Counted from the stretch's first letter, positions 1-11,747 are shown. The stretch: DNA of 64,000 nt from Corallium rubrum (GCA_964035015.1 OZ036003.1:3602031-3666030); one strand, 5' to 3'. Notes: a model not told the origin generated them from the letters alone. Numbers and translations: made by a program.

Positions 1-452
1 CGTTCCTTTGCATCCAAGATTCCAGAGATCCGAGAAGAGGTTACTGGGTGTGTAAATTCTACAAAGACCCTGATTTCTTCAATGATACAGCGGCTTAAAT
101 TGAAGGATCACAACTTCGAGACCCATAGTCCTCCCTCGGAAGCAGAAATGGATTCCTTGTGGGAAAATGTCTTAAAGGTGAGTGTTTTTGTCTTAAACTT
201 TTTAGTCATAAACAAATAGAGTTCTTAACTATTAAAACATACAAAAAATTATTATTTTGCAGATAGACAACTCCCTGACTAAAGACACGCGTACCAAGAA
301 GCAAATCAAGACGAAAGAAGAGCTAAAGTCGTTCTTAGAAAGCCACTGCAAAGTACGACGGTACATGTTTAGCATCTTGAAATGTGGAAAGCCAACGTGT
401 ACAGTATGCCAAGCTCCTCGCCTGCCAGAAGATGTCAAGGTGAAAAGTCAAG
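1..452 (+). CDS. 3' part of an unrecognised two-exon gene fragment
   Basis: Two exons are visible: 1-177, open in frame 1 and ending at a GTGAGT donor, and 263-452, starting after a TTTTGCAG acceptor and ending at GTGAGA. The junction is phase 0 and the joined frame is open. Exon 2 contains a compact cysteine pattern, KCGKPTCTVC followed by QAPRLPEDV, which looks like a small zinc-binding knuckle. I associate this pattern with uncharacterised families in cnidarians and sponges, but only from memory. The gene begins left of the window. No further exon is found after 452; the DNA there turns into repeats, so the gene either stops here or is broken. Function unknown. Confidence 0.5.
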
Positions 453-611
453 GTGAGATAATACGGCGACCATTTAATTACAGCAAGCAGTGTGTTTCTA
501 AAATCACAAATCCTATGAGAGTGGTAATGTTCTGTAACAATGTTGCGTTGGAAGTTGAATCGAAATGTTGCGCGTATTTAATACCATCTACATCGTGCAA
601 CGTTCGAGCAA
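453..611. other. Noncoding stretch rich in AATGTTGCG-like motifs
   Basis: No exon with consistent splice signals is seen. Short motifs of the type AATGTTGCG and AACATGTTG recur in both orientations, which suggests a decayed foldback or transposon end rather than gene sequence. Confidence 0.35.
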
Positions 612-725
612 CATGTTGAGAAAAATAAAAGTATAAACATATACTTTTCGTAACATGTTGCTTGCTGCAAATTGTAACAAACAGATGTGTTGCAGGAGTT
701 GCCGAGTTGGTGGTGATATGGGTGA
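612..725 (+). repeat. First copy of a ~112-bp dispersed direct repeat
   Basis: This segment is nearly identical to 3774-3883. It begins with a foldback (CATGTTG ... AACATGTTG around a short palindrome AAGTATAAACATATACTT). The main difference is a 4-nt TTGC expansion in this copy. The two copies bracket about 3 kb of microsatellite and mobile DNA. Confidence 0.75.
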
Positions 726-1092
726 CATTTTGTTCCATACAAAATTTCTTTAATACTTCTCGAGGAACAGTTCTAAAATTGTACTTTCCATCTGTGGTTG
801 CTCCTGCGGATTTCCAACTCGAGACGTTAGGCGAAATTAGGCCGTTTGCGTCTTTATTAATATGTGTTTTGTCTTTATTAAAGATATTGTACCTATATCA
901 TGCGTTTATTTGGCCAGTTGTAAATAGTTGAAGTTAAATGTTCAAGATAAATTATTAAATTTTCCACATTTTAGGCACCCTTGACAAAAGAGTCGTGTAT
1001 ACACCAATTTAATAATAATAAAAAATTTTAAAAAACGTCCGCCCGCCCGCCCGCATTTCAGCAAACGTAAAGGACCATCACCAACTTTTTTT
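726..1092. other. Noncoding AT-rich spacer
   Basis: No gene is supported here. A short GC-rich CGCC-type run (about 1037-1055) stands out in otherwise AT-rich DNA. Confidence 0.4.
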
Positions 1093-1475
<383 letters not shown>

Positions 1476-1479
<4 letters not shown>

Positions 1480-1816
1480 ACATAGCTTTGATATAGCAAC
1501 GTTTTTGATTGGCTGTCGTGCGTGCTCCATAACTCGATGGAGCATGGTAAAAAAGCGCGCGAAAAAATTTCAAAACAAAACTGAGTTTTAAATTGACTTT
1601 TTATGGCCTTTTATATTATCAAAATACCGAGTCATTTAATTTTATTGAGTAATAAAGAACAACGACCCAGAAGACATAAACTGGGTCTGCGTAACCGAGT
1701 TTAAACTGTCCTTTTGGTTGGATTTTAGTGAACAAAAAAGACTTTGGCTACGAAAGTAGAAAAACACAACAACCAAAACGATTCGCCGGCTTGTGAAAGG
1801 ATTTAATGCTATATTA
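1476..1816. other. Noncoding spacer with a small palindrome
   Basis: No gene is supported. A short inverted repeat, TGCTCCAT-AACTCG-ATGGAGCA, lies near 1523-1545. The same core is embedded in the right arm of the foldback element at 1821-2006, so this may be a relic of the same family. Confidence 0.4.
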
Positions 1817-1820
1817 TAAA

Positions 1821-2006
1821 AGAAATGGCTCATGGTTTAGTGTGTTCCATCGAGTCATGGATGCACTTGGGAAATTTGGAGAGCACTCAAAAATCTAGAG
1901 TTGGTCTCGGCTCGCCTCAACCAACTCTTACGATTTTTTCGTGCTCTCCCAATTTTCCGCGTGCATCCATAACTCGATGGAGCACGCTGAACCATGAGCC
2001 ATTTCT
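1821..2006. mobile_element. Foldback MITE with TAAA target duplication
   Basis: The element starts AGAAATGGCTCATGG and ends in the reverse complement, CCATGAGCCATTTCT. The arms pair over most of the 186 bp, with only a short loop near CTCGGCTCGCCTC, so the whole element can fold as one long imperfect hairpin. It is flanked by direct TAAA duplications at 1817-1820 and 2007-2010. No coding capacity is present. Confidence 0.75.
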
Positions 2007-2011
2007 TAAAG

Positions 2012-2086
2012 ATATATATATATATAATATATATAATATGTATATAATATGTATATAATATATATAATATGTATATAATATATATA

Positions 2087-2163
<77 letters not shown>

Positions 2164-2374
2164 TATAATATATATATAATATATATATAATATATTTTAT
2201 ATATATATATTTTATATATATATATTTTATATATATATATTTTATATATATATATTTTATATATATATATTTTATATATATATATTTTATATATATATTT
2301 TATATAAAATATATATATTTTATATAAAATATATATATTTTATATATATATTTTATATATATATTTTATATATA

Positions 2375-2462
<88 letters not shown>

Positions 2463-2489
2463 TTTATATATATATATATTATATATATA

Positions 2490-2521
<32 letters not shown>

Positions 2522-2523
2522 TA
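2012..2523. repeat. (TA)n and TATATAATA/TATATTTTA microsatellite
   Basis: A 0.5 kb tract of pure TA with interspersed AATA and TTTTA units sits between the foldback element and the miniature Penelope element. Confidence 0.9.
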
Positions 2524-3340
2524 ATATATTACCAGGGTTAAGTCACGTTGGCCTGAAAAAAAGAGAAAAATCTTCTCGACGTTTCGAGCGAAGGCCCTTC
2601 GTCAGGAGAAATTAGTAAACAACTCACATGTGGTCACGCGTATTTATAGCAGAGCTACAATGGGAATCACGTGAACACATGTAAGCCAATAAAAACAAAG
2701 TAAACAAATAAATTAATATGTATCTCTTGCAGTAAATGTCCCATGCTTTACATCGGAGAAACTGGAAGACGTTTAGGTGACAGGTTTGTTGAACACCTTC
2801 GTGATGTCAAATACAATGTGCAAAACAAACCTGTTGCCAGGCACTTCAACAGTGCCAACCACTCCTTTTCCAACATGAAAATCTGTGCCATTCAGCCCAT
2901 TACAGGTTGTAATGATACTCGTCGTAAACAGGAAATGCGTCTCATTTACAAACTTGGTACCATTCACCCTCACGGCCTCAATGAGCGATTCTCTTTCATT
3001 TAGCTCACTCCACCACCATATTCCACACCTTTTCCTTAACCTTTTTCCGATGATTTAAATAGTAATTTATAACCTGTTTCTTTGCCTATTTGCAGGTAGC
3101 TGACCCACAAATTGGGCCAGCACCTGCACACAGGCTAAAATTACATATTAATTTATTTGTTTACTTTGTTTTTATTGGCTTACATGTGTTCACGTGATTC
3201 CCATTGTAGCTCTGCTATAAATACGCGTGACCACATGTGAGTTGTTTACTAATTTCTCCTGACGAAGGGCCTTCGCTCGAAACGTCGAGAAGATTTTTCT
3301 CTTTTTTTCAGGCCAACGTGACTTAACCCTGGTAATATTT
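2524..3340 (+). mobile_element. Miniature Penelope-like element with inverted terminal repeats
   Basis: Nearly perfect inverted repeats of about 195 bp (2524-2721 and 3143-3340) flank a 420-bp interior that encodes a GIY-YIG nuclease domain. Penelope-like elements are known to carry LTR-like repeats that can be inverted, and only they combine this with a C-terminal GIY-YIG domain. The reverse transcriptase is entirely missing, so the copy is non-autonomous. Each arm carries a hammerhead-like CTGACGA ... CGAAACGTC motif. Confidence 0.8.
2728..3003 (+). CDS. GIY-YIG endonuclease domain of a Penelope-like element (fragment)
   Basis: The translated segment has the family pattern in order: MLYIGETGRRLGDRF (the Y-I-G half of the signature with the catalytic R), EHLRD, PVARHFN, a conserved E in KQEMRLIYKL, and a terminal GLNERFSF. 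This is the C-terminal nuclease module that nicks target DNA in Penelope elements. There is no RT upstream; reading begins after a TCTCTTGCAG tract that resembles a splice acceptor. The normal full-length protein is around 800 residues and only about 90 remain. Probably not expressed as a functional enzyme. Confidence 0.75.
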   Translation, partial: CSKCPMLYIGETGRRLGDRFVEHLRDVKYNVQNKPVARHFNSANHSFSNMKICAIQPITGCNDTRRKQEMRLIYKLGTIHPHGLNERFSFI

Positions 3341-3378
3341 GGATTTCAACCGTGGCCGACGCTGTCCTAGAAGCTTTT

Positions 3379-3447
3379 ACTTATATATATATTATATATT
3401 TTACATATATATATATTATATATATATATATATTATATATATATATG

Positions 3448-3507
<60 letters not shown>

Positions 3508-3693
3508 TATATATATTTTTTATATATATATTTTATATATATATATTTTATATATATATTTTGTATATATATTTTGTATATACATTTTGTATATTTTGTA
3601 TATATATTTTGTATATATATTTTGTGTATACATTTTGTATATACATTTTGTATATACATTTTGTATATACATTTTGTATATATATTTTCTATA

Positions 3694-3768
<75 letters not shown>

Positions 3769-3770
3769 TA
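3379..3770. repeat. TA-rich compound microsatellite with TATTTTGTATATACA units
   Basis: Tandem TATTTTGTATATACAT-like units lie inside (TA)n. ORFs of about 145 codons in several frames are low-complexity artefacts. Confidence 0.9.
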
Positions 3771-3773
3771 TAG

Positions 3774-3883
3774 CATGTTGAGAAAAATAAAAGTATAAAC
3801 ATCTACTTTTCGTAACATGTTGCTGCAAATTGTAACAAACAGATGTGTTGCAGGAGTTGCCGAGTTGGTGGTGATACGGGTGA
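3774..3883 (+). repeat. Second copy of the ~112-bp direct repeat
   Basis: This copy matches 612-725. Downstream of it, 3881-3925 carries a GC-rich block (CCAGGCGGTGTACGCATAG) also seen in inverse orientation at 18058-18098. Confidence 0.75.
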
Positions 3884-3988
3884 TCCCAGGCGGTGTACGC
3901 ATAGCGACCGCAAAGCCCGACGGGGAAAATGAAGATATTTTCATTGTGCGTCCAGTCGTGGTCTGGTGAACATATGCAAATATAGCAA

Positions 3989-6900
3989 ATGGGTATTAAG
4001 AATTTATTCCCCTTTCCAAAAGAATATTGTAAAGACGCAAATCTCGCGGATTTCGCTGGGAAGACAGTAGCTATCGAGGCTTCATGCTGGATTCATCGAG
4101 CGCTAGCAATTTCTGTATCTGGAGGTGGAAATCGAGAAAGGCAAGTGGCTTCGTTTGTAAAATATCTACACTAGTCAGTATAAAATGTGCAACTTTTGCG
4201 CTGAAATTTTGCATCATTTAGTCATTAATATTCATGTTATTTACTTTCAGATTGGGCAGTATTTTCCGAAAACATTTAACGTTGGTAAGAAGCGCTGGAG
4301 TTATTTCGTTTGTTGTCTTTGATGGTTCGCCTCTGCCTGCCAAGGCAAAGGAAGCAGCGAAAAGGCAAAGGTGAGTTAAGATCAAATGACTTAGTATTAT
4401 TAAAGCATGTCAAAGATAGTTACCGTAAATCTAACGGCTAAATATATTTTCACCATACCACTGTAGAACGAAAGACGATGCATTAAGAAGAGCAAACGAA
4501 GCAGCCAGTCGAGAAGAGCAGAACAAACTACTTAGCCAAGGGATATCTATTTCATTTGAGGATATTTCAACATGCATAGAAGTAACTATTACTATATATA
4601 TGCCTGTATATTCCATACTTACATGATCTAATTATTTAACTAGAGTATAAGGACATATAATAACTAAAGCCATGTTTGTATTATTAGTGTTAAGGAGAAT
4701 ATTCGTTACATTGTATCTCCATATGAGTCTGATGCTCAGATAGCATCTCTTGTAAAACAAGGTCATGCAGATTTTGTCATCACAGAGGACTCTGATTTAC
4801 TCACCTATGGTTGTAAAGAGGTATACACTTTGCTTTTGGTTTCACTGTAGTTATTCGCACAACACCAGATCCCACAGCCCAAATGAAATTTACATTGTAG
4901 GGTTGAACTCTCCTTTGACTGGAAAAATCATTTGGCATTAGACAGAGTAAAATGCAAAACTAGTGCATGCCATTGTCTCTTTTACTCTGTCTTGATTATA
5001 TAGCATACTAAATAGCCATATATTGAATATAAATGATTTTTCATGATGCTTGCAGATAATTTGTAAAGCAAAGATGTGTGGTACTGGAAAGCATGTTGCC
5101 CTTACACAAGTTTTGGATGGTTTGAAATTAAATTTTCAACAATTTCAAGAACTGTGCATTGCAGCTGGGTGCGATTATCTGGAAAATGTTAAAGGAATTG
5201 GAATCCATAGGGCATATGCATTTGTTTGTGGTCACCATTTGCTTGATGAATTGGCAAAGAAAGGGGCACCAGTTGATTATGAGGAGCATTTCGCCAACGC
5301 CTTGGCTGTTTTTAAAGTGCTTATGTCACAAAAAAATTTTTTTTAACTTTGGAGTAGAGGACAAAAAGTTAGTTAATAGGTTCTTTAACATTTTTCGGTT
5401 TTCTCTTTTCATTCGCGAGATATGCGGCTCTAAACAGCAATTTTCGTGAAAATGTCGCGTATCAACAAGAGTCTGGGACGAGCGTGGTGTGACGTAGCTT
5501 AAGGGACTTATTAATTTTAACAATAGCTTTTTAGTACTCCTTCACATGTGAATTCGAACCTCCGTCTCTTAAGCTACGTCACACGGCTGTCGCCCCAGAC
5601 CCTTTTCTGTTTTTTTCTCGGGCGTGACAATTTTTTGCTAAAAGCCAATTTTTCAAGGTTTAGAGCCGCATATCTCGCGAATGAAAAGAGAAAACCAAAA
5701 AATGTTAAACAACCTATTAACTAACTTTTTGTCCTCTACTCAAAAGTCAAAAAAATTTTTTTGTGACATAAGCACTTTAACCATCAGACAGTCTTTAGCA
5801 TTGGCAGTATGAAATGTGTTCCTCTGAATGAGTGGAACAAACCTGTTCCAGACAAACTTCAGCATTTTTGTGGAATGTAACTTTGAATAAAAAGTTGTTA
5901 ATGCCTACATAATTTCATGAAAAACATATATTGATCAATTTTCTTAACTTACATCAGATTACTCAATGACACAATTTCCATCAACGTTGCCTCGGGTAAT
6001 GTGGATCCAAAGAGTGGTGTGAAAGTGAATAATTATGCACTCATTAAACAGGTGATTTTCATTTCAGTGATAAAATTTCCATGCAGGAAAGTTCAGGAAT
6101 AGAAAAAAAAGGCAGATGTTTTGGTAATTTTCAGAGAACCCAAACAAATGAATAGGGTCATTCCAGAAAACCAAAACAAATGAAATGGGAAAGTGAATCA
6201 TCGATTTCTTATTTCAATTAACCATTAGCACATATACGATTCACTAGGAGCCTAAAAGCTTCTAAAAACTTTTTAAGCTCTGTATTACGATTAAATGAAC
6301 TCATTAAAAATTTAGGTGCCTTATAACAGTGACAACCAGAATAGCACGAATGAGGACCAGTCTTCAGAAGAAACACACAAAGAAACAAATGGTATGTTTT
6401 TTGTCTAATCAATATGAAAAATAGACTGTAGTTTATTACAAATCCCAGTTTCAAAGCCCATTGTTTTTGAAGCATTATTATCATTCCTAACTATTTAAGG
6501 GAACAAATTAGTGCATATTGTTAGGGACCGGTCATTAATTACAGGGGAGGGGGGGGGGGCTGGTGGAAAGAGAGGGGGGGCAACAATTTTTGTGCAAGTA
6601 GTATTTACCCCATTTGTGTAATTTGAAGCACGGAAATATTAAAATTTTATGAAGTAGTTAGTCTACAGTCTAAATTTAAAAGTGTTTTCGTACCAGGACC
6701 GTGGAAAAGGAAGGTGGGGGCTTTAAACTCCAATAATTTTTCATACACATTGTGATTTTTATTTACATATATAAAACACTACTGGTAATCATGATTGGAT
6801 AGTATGGATAGCACTGCTCTTCACATAGTCCAGAAAAATGCCTCATTGACATATTCGCATTTTGATGATGCAATTTGATTGCATTTGCCTGGGGCTCTGA

Positions 6901-7673
6901 GAGGCCTCAGATTTCAAGATTTTTTCCCCTAGTATGCTCACGCCTTCAGCATTCGCTAGCCCTCCTAACCCAAAAATGGTCCATGGTCCCTGTTGTAGAA
7001 AGCCAATAAATGGTTTCACTATATATACACACTTAAAATAAGGTGTGTATCTTTTCTTATTGTGTGTGGGGGGGGGGGGGGGGGGGGGCAAGAAAATTTG
7101 AACATCTCATTTCTTATTTCCACCAGCCCCCCTCCCCTGTAATTAATGACTGGTCCCTTAGATCGTATGTTGGAATGCTACTTGATTAATGACTTTTGTT
7201 GATTTACTCTGTCTAACGCCAGAGATTTACCAGCAAATGTACCAACAACTAGCGGGAGTGATTATGTTGATACAGATGAACTTGGTGAATCTCATTGCTT
7301 ACCATTTAAGGTTTCGGGAAGTGCTTACAATACTTCAAGACAGAATGCCCTGGAAGAGGCATATGAGTACTTGTATGACTACAATCGACCCGTCTTGGTT
7401 AAGCTAGAAGCAGAGTCTGAGAATGAACATGATAAAAATGCTATTGGAGTATATGTAATGACAGGGGGCTTTTATACCAATGTTGGCTATATACCTAGTG
7501 AATTGACTAAATATTTACACCCACTGTTAGGAAGGGCAGACCTTGATGTTTCTGTAAAGCGCATTAGCTTCTGTACAACTTATTTAATGATTGGTTTTTA
7601 TCTTACAATCGGAATAACAAAGAACGGCCCATGGCCAAATAAAGTTGTCCAGGCCAGTAAAAAAGTTGCTTAA
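3989..7673 (+). CDS. EXO1/XPG-family 5' nuclease with C-terminal HIRAN domain, 8 exons, disrupted by a MITE
   Basis: Exons fit at 3989-4173, 4260-4370, 4467-4581, 4695-4820, 5056-5876 (interrupted), 5958-6051, 6316-6391 and 7225-7673. All junctions are GT-AG and phase-consistent; ignoring the MITE the frame is open for 503 codons. The N-terminus MGIKNLFPF and [11 protein letters not shown] is the XPG-N block of EXO1. [26 protein letters not shown] and AGCDYL carry the two-metal acidic residues and start the helix-hairpin-helix. Exon 8 encodes a HIRAN domain ([29 protein letters not shown]), the 3'-end-binding module known from HLTF/Rad5. The family acts in DNA repair; the fusion's role is unknown. 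One metal ligand is Glu30 where EXO1 has Asp. The MITE brings an early stop in exon 5, so the allele may be null. The exon 1/2 junction is the least certain. Confidence 0.8.
5316..5776. mobile_element. Foldback MITE with TTAA target site inside a coding exon
   Basis: This 461-bp element has ends AGTGCTTATGTCAC and GTGACATAAGCACT and long inverted arms continuing through AAAGTTAGTTAATAGG and CATTCGCGAGATATGCGG. It is flanked by TTAA at 5312-5315 and 5777-5780, the target-site signature of piggyBac- and Kolobok-type transposases. It lies in exon 5 of the nuclease-HIRAN gene. Removing the element plus one TTAA (465 bp) restores an uninterrupted reading frame across the junction. As it stands it adds an in-frame TAA near 5343. 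Confidence 0.85.
6524..7157. mobile_element. Tourist-like (Harbinger-type) MITE with TTA duplication in an intron
   Basis: Ends are GGGACCGGTCATTAATTACA and its near-perfect complement, with target duplications TTA at 6521-6523 and 7158-7160. A TTA/TWA duplication with GG-starting ends is characteristic of PIF/Harbinger elements. Long G-runs lie just inside both arms (6541-6560 and 7068-7088). It sits in the last intron of the nuclease-HIRAN gene and should be removed by splicing. Confidence 0.75.
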
Positions 7674-7770
7674 AACCATACCATACTTGTAAATATTATG
7701 AATAAAATTTAAATGTCTAATTGTCTGTCAAATTGTCTCTCAAAACTGTACGTTAAGATAATTGCCAACC

Positions 7771-9662
7771 TTAAATTTGATGTGGTGGCAAACCAACTGG
7801 AGCTTTGTGAAACTTTTCTCTCGCAGTAAGTTCTCCTTTTTGCGGCAAGGATGCTCGGTTTGCAACAAATATTCCTGGGTCTCCTCTCTTTGAAATGCGT
7901 ACTCTCTCAAGTCTCTCCTGTACACCATCACCTGATGGCTCGTTGAAAGAGGGTAGCTCCATTTCCCGAAATCGCTCTTTTGTACCAGTCCAGTAGTAGT
8001 CTGGATTTATCCGTTTAGTAAACTCATTTAAAATCTTGGGTTGGCAATCATGGAACTGCTTTAAATCAAATATTTCCAAGCATTTCGTGCATAACCGAAA
8101 ACAGACATTCACAGTCATCACTTGAAGATGCCCTGGGGTGTTCTGGGGGAAGATCTCTTGCCACATATTCTTGGCTCCGGATTTCCCTACTCTCTAAGTT
8201 GGCGACCAATCCAACAACAATCTCTCTGGTAAGACCACAAACACCCTTGATAGGCCTATAAAACATTTGCATTATCATTTAACATTTACAACAATAGTAC
8301 AGGTTCTAATCGTTTGTCCATAACTCTGTTCACCTCCTGAAAAAGGTACAAAAGGTAGTTGTGGTATACATGTACTTACCTGTTAACATCATGGAAGAAA
8401 AATCAGGTAAGTCCTTAAACCATGGCATCCAGTCGTTTAAGAGCCATTCCTTCATATCTTTACAGTACACAGAACGTACTGCTTCCGTTAATCGTCTTCC
8501 GTCTACTGCTTATGCCAGTTGTGGACTATTCGAATAACTTTGGCGGTAGAAGTGTAGCCCATACTGTCGAGGAATGAAATCACGCCGGTGCTGATCGAAC
8601 GCTCACAATCTGGTACAGATTGCTTGGTTTGCCTGTTAGAGCCTCGTACGTCAATCCGGTTGATGGGTCATGCAGCGCCACTCTCAGGTGTCGTAGATCT
8701 ACGCCTGGAATACGACCATCTCTCAAGCAGGTCACCACCCGTTTCAGCAGGTGATTGTGGTCTTCTCGGTGGTGGAGCCTTTCACTGGATGTACACTTTT
8801 CTGGTTGGTACAGAAACATGCTGAAATTCGCAGGATCGGTCTCGTCGTTCTTTAGATTCCGGACACGAATACGGAATATGTAGATGGCCATGATGGACTT
8901 TAGGACATCTACCGTAGTTTCAGGCCTTCCTGGAAATGTTAAATGAGAGGAACTGCTGTGTAATAGACGAATGAAGTGACAGAGAAATTTCTCTTCCTCT
9001 TCTTTTCAACTGTTTCTATCCTAACAATACTTACATCAACATGAATATGAGAACAGTTTGTTGCCTCACGTAGGCACTCTAAATATTAAAGAAATCTTAA
9101 ATTAGTCGTACCTTCAACCTATAGATGTGGATCGTGCATGAACGGAAAAAGCTTTCGCCGTAAAATGTGGATAGCTTCAGCGAATTCCAACTTTTCCTCC
9201 CTATCATCCATAAAATCACGAAACCAACGTAAGTCTTCCACAGGGACAGCTGGGTGACTTTCTAATGGATCTCCTGTTGGAAAAGTTAAGAACAGAGTCA
9301 GAGTATAAATATTTTAACAAGAATCGTGTAACCCTATGTCTAATCAGCACCGCGTTTACTGTGAAAATCCAATCTTTTCCGTTCCTTTTTTTGCATCATT
9401 TACATTTTTATATTTTCCGCAATCAATCTCCATGCAATGTATATAGCGGTATATTTGTTTATTACTACAGTTTGTTACCTTTGCTATCCAGTGTGAAATA
9501 TTTAGTCATTGTTGGCTCTCGCATACTTCGAGCGTTGTTTCTGGCATCTTGAATAAGGCCAATAATAGAAACGGGACGATTCTTCCCTGATGAGTGGAGA
9601 GAATTAAATGCACCATCAGTGGTGAATCCTGTAAAATGTATAGATAAAATATATTATTTGAA

Positions 9663-9705
<43 letters not shown>

Positions 9706-10930
9706 GCATGCTGAAAATTTTTAGTAACGGACATGCAATCCCAAACGAGTGAAACTTCGTACATTAGCTTCTTACCACAGAGAAGGTGAAAAGATTAAAA
9801 GCAGGTATGACTTAATAGGCACTTTGAAAACGTACAGTAAAGTGTTCAGACAACATACCAACGACTGTCATTCCATTTTTTTCCATAATACGCTGCAACT
9901 TTGTTTCCAGCTCAGTCAATTTTGCGTCAGTTATTGACTTGTAGGGCAAAAACTGAACTGGAACGGCGTATGGTTTTCTGTTCCTCAACTCATCCGCAAT
10001 CATGAACACAAGGAGGTACTTAGCGGGGAGTCTCTTCTTCAAAAACAGATCCTTCAGATATTTTCTCATCCTTACTTTAAACTCTATCACGTCAATCTTC
10101 ACCCCCTTCCTTTTGTCTGCTAACATGGTTTCAATTTCTAATTTTAAACGAGTAGCCTTCTTCAAAAGCTTTTGATACTCCAAAGCATCCCAGCCGACCT
10201 CCATCAATTTCTTTTCTGTTGAATGTCCTTTTTCCAGAACTTGATTATATAGTTTGTTAGACTGTTCATTTCCTTTTGTCAGGAAATCGAAATCGCCACA
10301 CACCTCTTTCTTGATTTTTTCCAAATCACCACACACTGAGGCTAACCTTTTGGCTGTTCCTAGACCATTCACTACTGCCTTTCGTGACTTGTACTCACGG
10401 TACATTTGCTGCAGAGAACCGTCGCCGAAGTCTTCGTCACCTTCCCAAATTCCACACATACTTAATTTCCCGCAGTCCCTTTCGAACATCACAGGCATCA
10501 GCTTTGATCCACCACCAACCATTACTGAGCTTGCTTCAAGATTTTCATCTACAGTAAGACAAAAGTAAGAATTTTAGCTTTTGTGCACCTGTTACCAAAT
10601 ATGAAATCATTGGAAATTGTGAACTGCAAAACAATATTACACAATATTATATTTACTACAGTCCTTGTGCGTTAGTTTTACTTAAAACATACATGTATCT
10701 TACAAATATGTTATTAGCCTCATTAGAAAGCCAGACAACAATAAAAAACTTTCAAGAGTTGGAATGATGGTGCAAAAAATACTTGCTTTACTCACTTGTA
10801 CATCAACTGTTCTTGAAAAACCTGAAGACTTAACACGTTTTTGTAACGCTCGTGGTCCCAAACTAGCAACATTAATCTGTGACTGGTCATGCAGCGTCTC
10901 GGCTATCACTATCGCACTATTTAACGCCAC
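7771..10930 (-). pseudogene. Decayed six-exon gene of an unrecognised family
   Basis: Exons can be followed on the minus strand at about 10930-10796, 10545-9859, 9628-9479, 9273-9113, 8929-8380 and 8255-7771, mostly with clean GT-AG borders. The long second exon is rich in charged coiled-coil-like helices and ends NGMTVVG; the third begins FTTDGAFNSLHSSG. The last exon includes SSDDCECLFSVMHEMLG and RERFREMELPSF-like segments. Lesions visible: an in-frame TAG at 9119-9121, one-base frameshifts near 8617, 8515 and 8086. These make a functional product unlikely. I recognise the family only as a recurrent uncharacterised one; an RNase H-type transposase ancestry is possible because of the DGAF and ECLFSVM blocks, but this is speculation. 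Confidence 0.6.
9667..9703. repeat. (TA)n microsatellite
   Basis: A pure TA tract lies in an intron of the decayed minus-strand gene. Confidence 0.9.
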
Positions 10931-10939
10931 GCAAATCCA

Positions 10940-11481
10940 AACTCGTTTGTTCAGAGATAACCTGTACGTAATACATTTTGAAACAACGCTGTCATTGTAC
11001 CTTTACACATGCATGTAAACTGTGTGGAAATATGTTTATTTATAATGCAGGAATAAGTTTTGAACGATAACATTTGATCATTGTGGTATTGTTTGACAAA
11101 AACAATCGCGATGTACTCGTAAGCAAAAAACAACGACGACATCGGCGGTTATAGAAGGAAAATAACATTTGCAATCTAACGCCCCATCAACGGCCCCCGT
11201 ACCGCTAAAACGAGTGTGCTGTACTGTTCAGTCTGCATTGGAGTCAAAGCAATAAGCCTCATCTTTCAGAGGTGTTGTCTAAACCCGTCTTGGGTCTAAT
11301 TGGGTCATTCACTTTTGTTTTGCAAGACGAAGTATCTTGTTTGAAAGACGTCGTCGTTGAGTGCCATAATAGATCTTAATTGTAAAGCCCTGCTAATTAA
11401 CATGACTACAAGTGTTTATAATTAATTTCATTCAAGTCAAATACGTTGACGTTTTTAATGCTCTTGTGGCAATACCTTGGG

Positions 11482-11523
<42 letters not shown>

Positions 11524-11747
11524 ACAATGACTTGTTATAATTGCTCGTTAAACTGTGAGTTTTTACCATGCAGATGTTTTCAATTAAAATTGTAAAACAA
11601 TGGCTGCGTTTTGTATATTACTCTTGGGAGTGTTCGCTGATCAAAACATTCAACCCTGTGTTGGTAAACGGTTTTAAAATCTGACGACAAGACGCGTGCT
11701 GCACAATTAAATTATAATACACACGATAACTGCAAATCTTCGCTACA
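10940..11747. other. Intergenic DNA with one (TA)n tract
   Basis: No exon or RNA gene could be supported. A (TA)n run lies at 11484-11519. Confidence 0.4.

Noticed and set aside
3339-3798. ORFs of about 145 codons
   Set aside because: Low-complexity TA-rich repeat translated in several frames.
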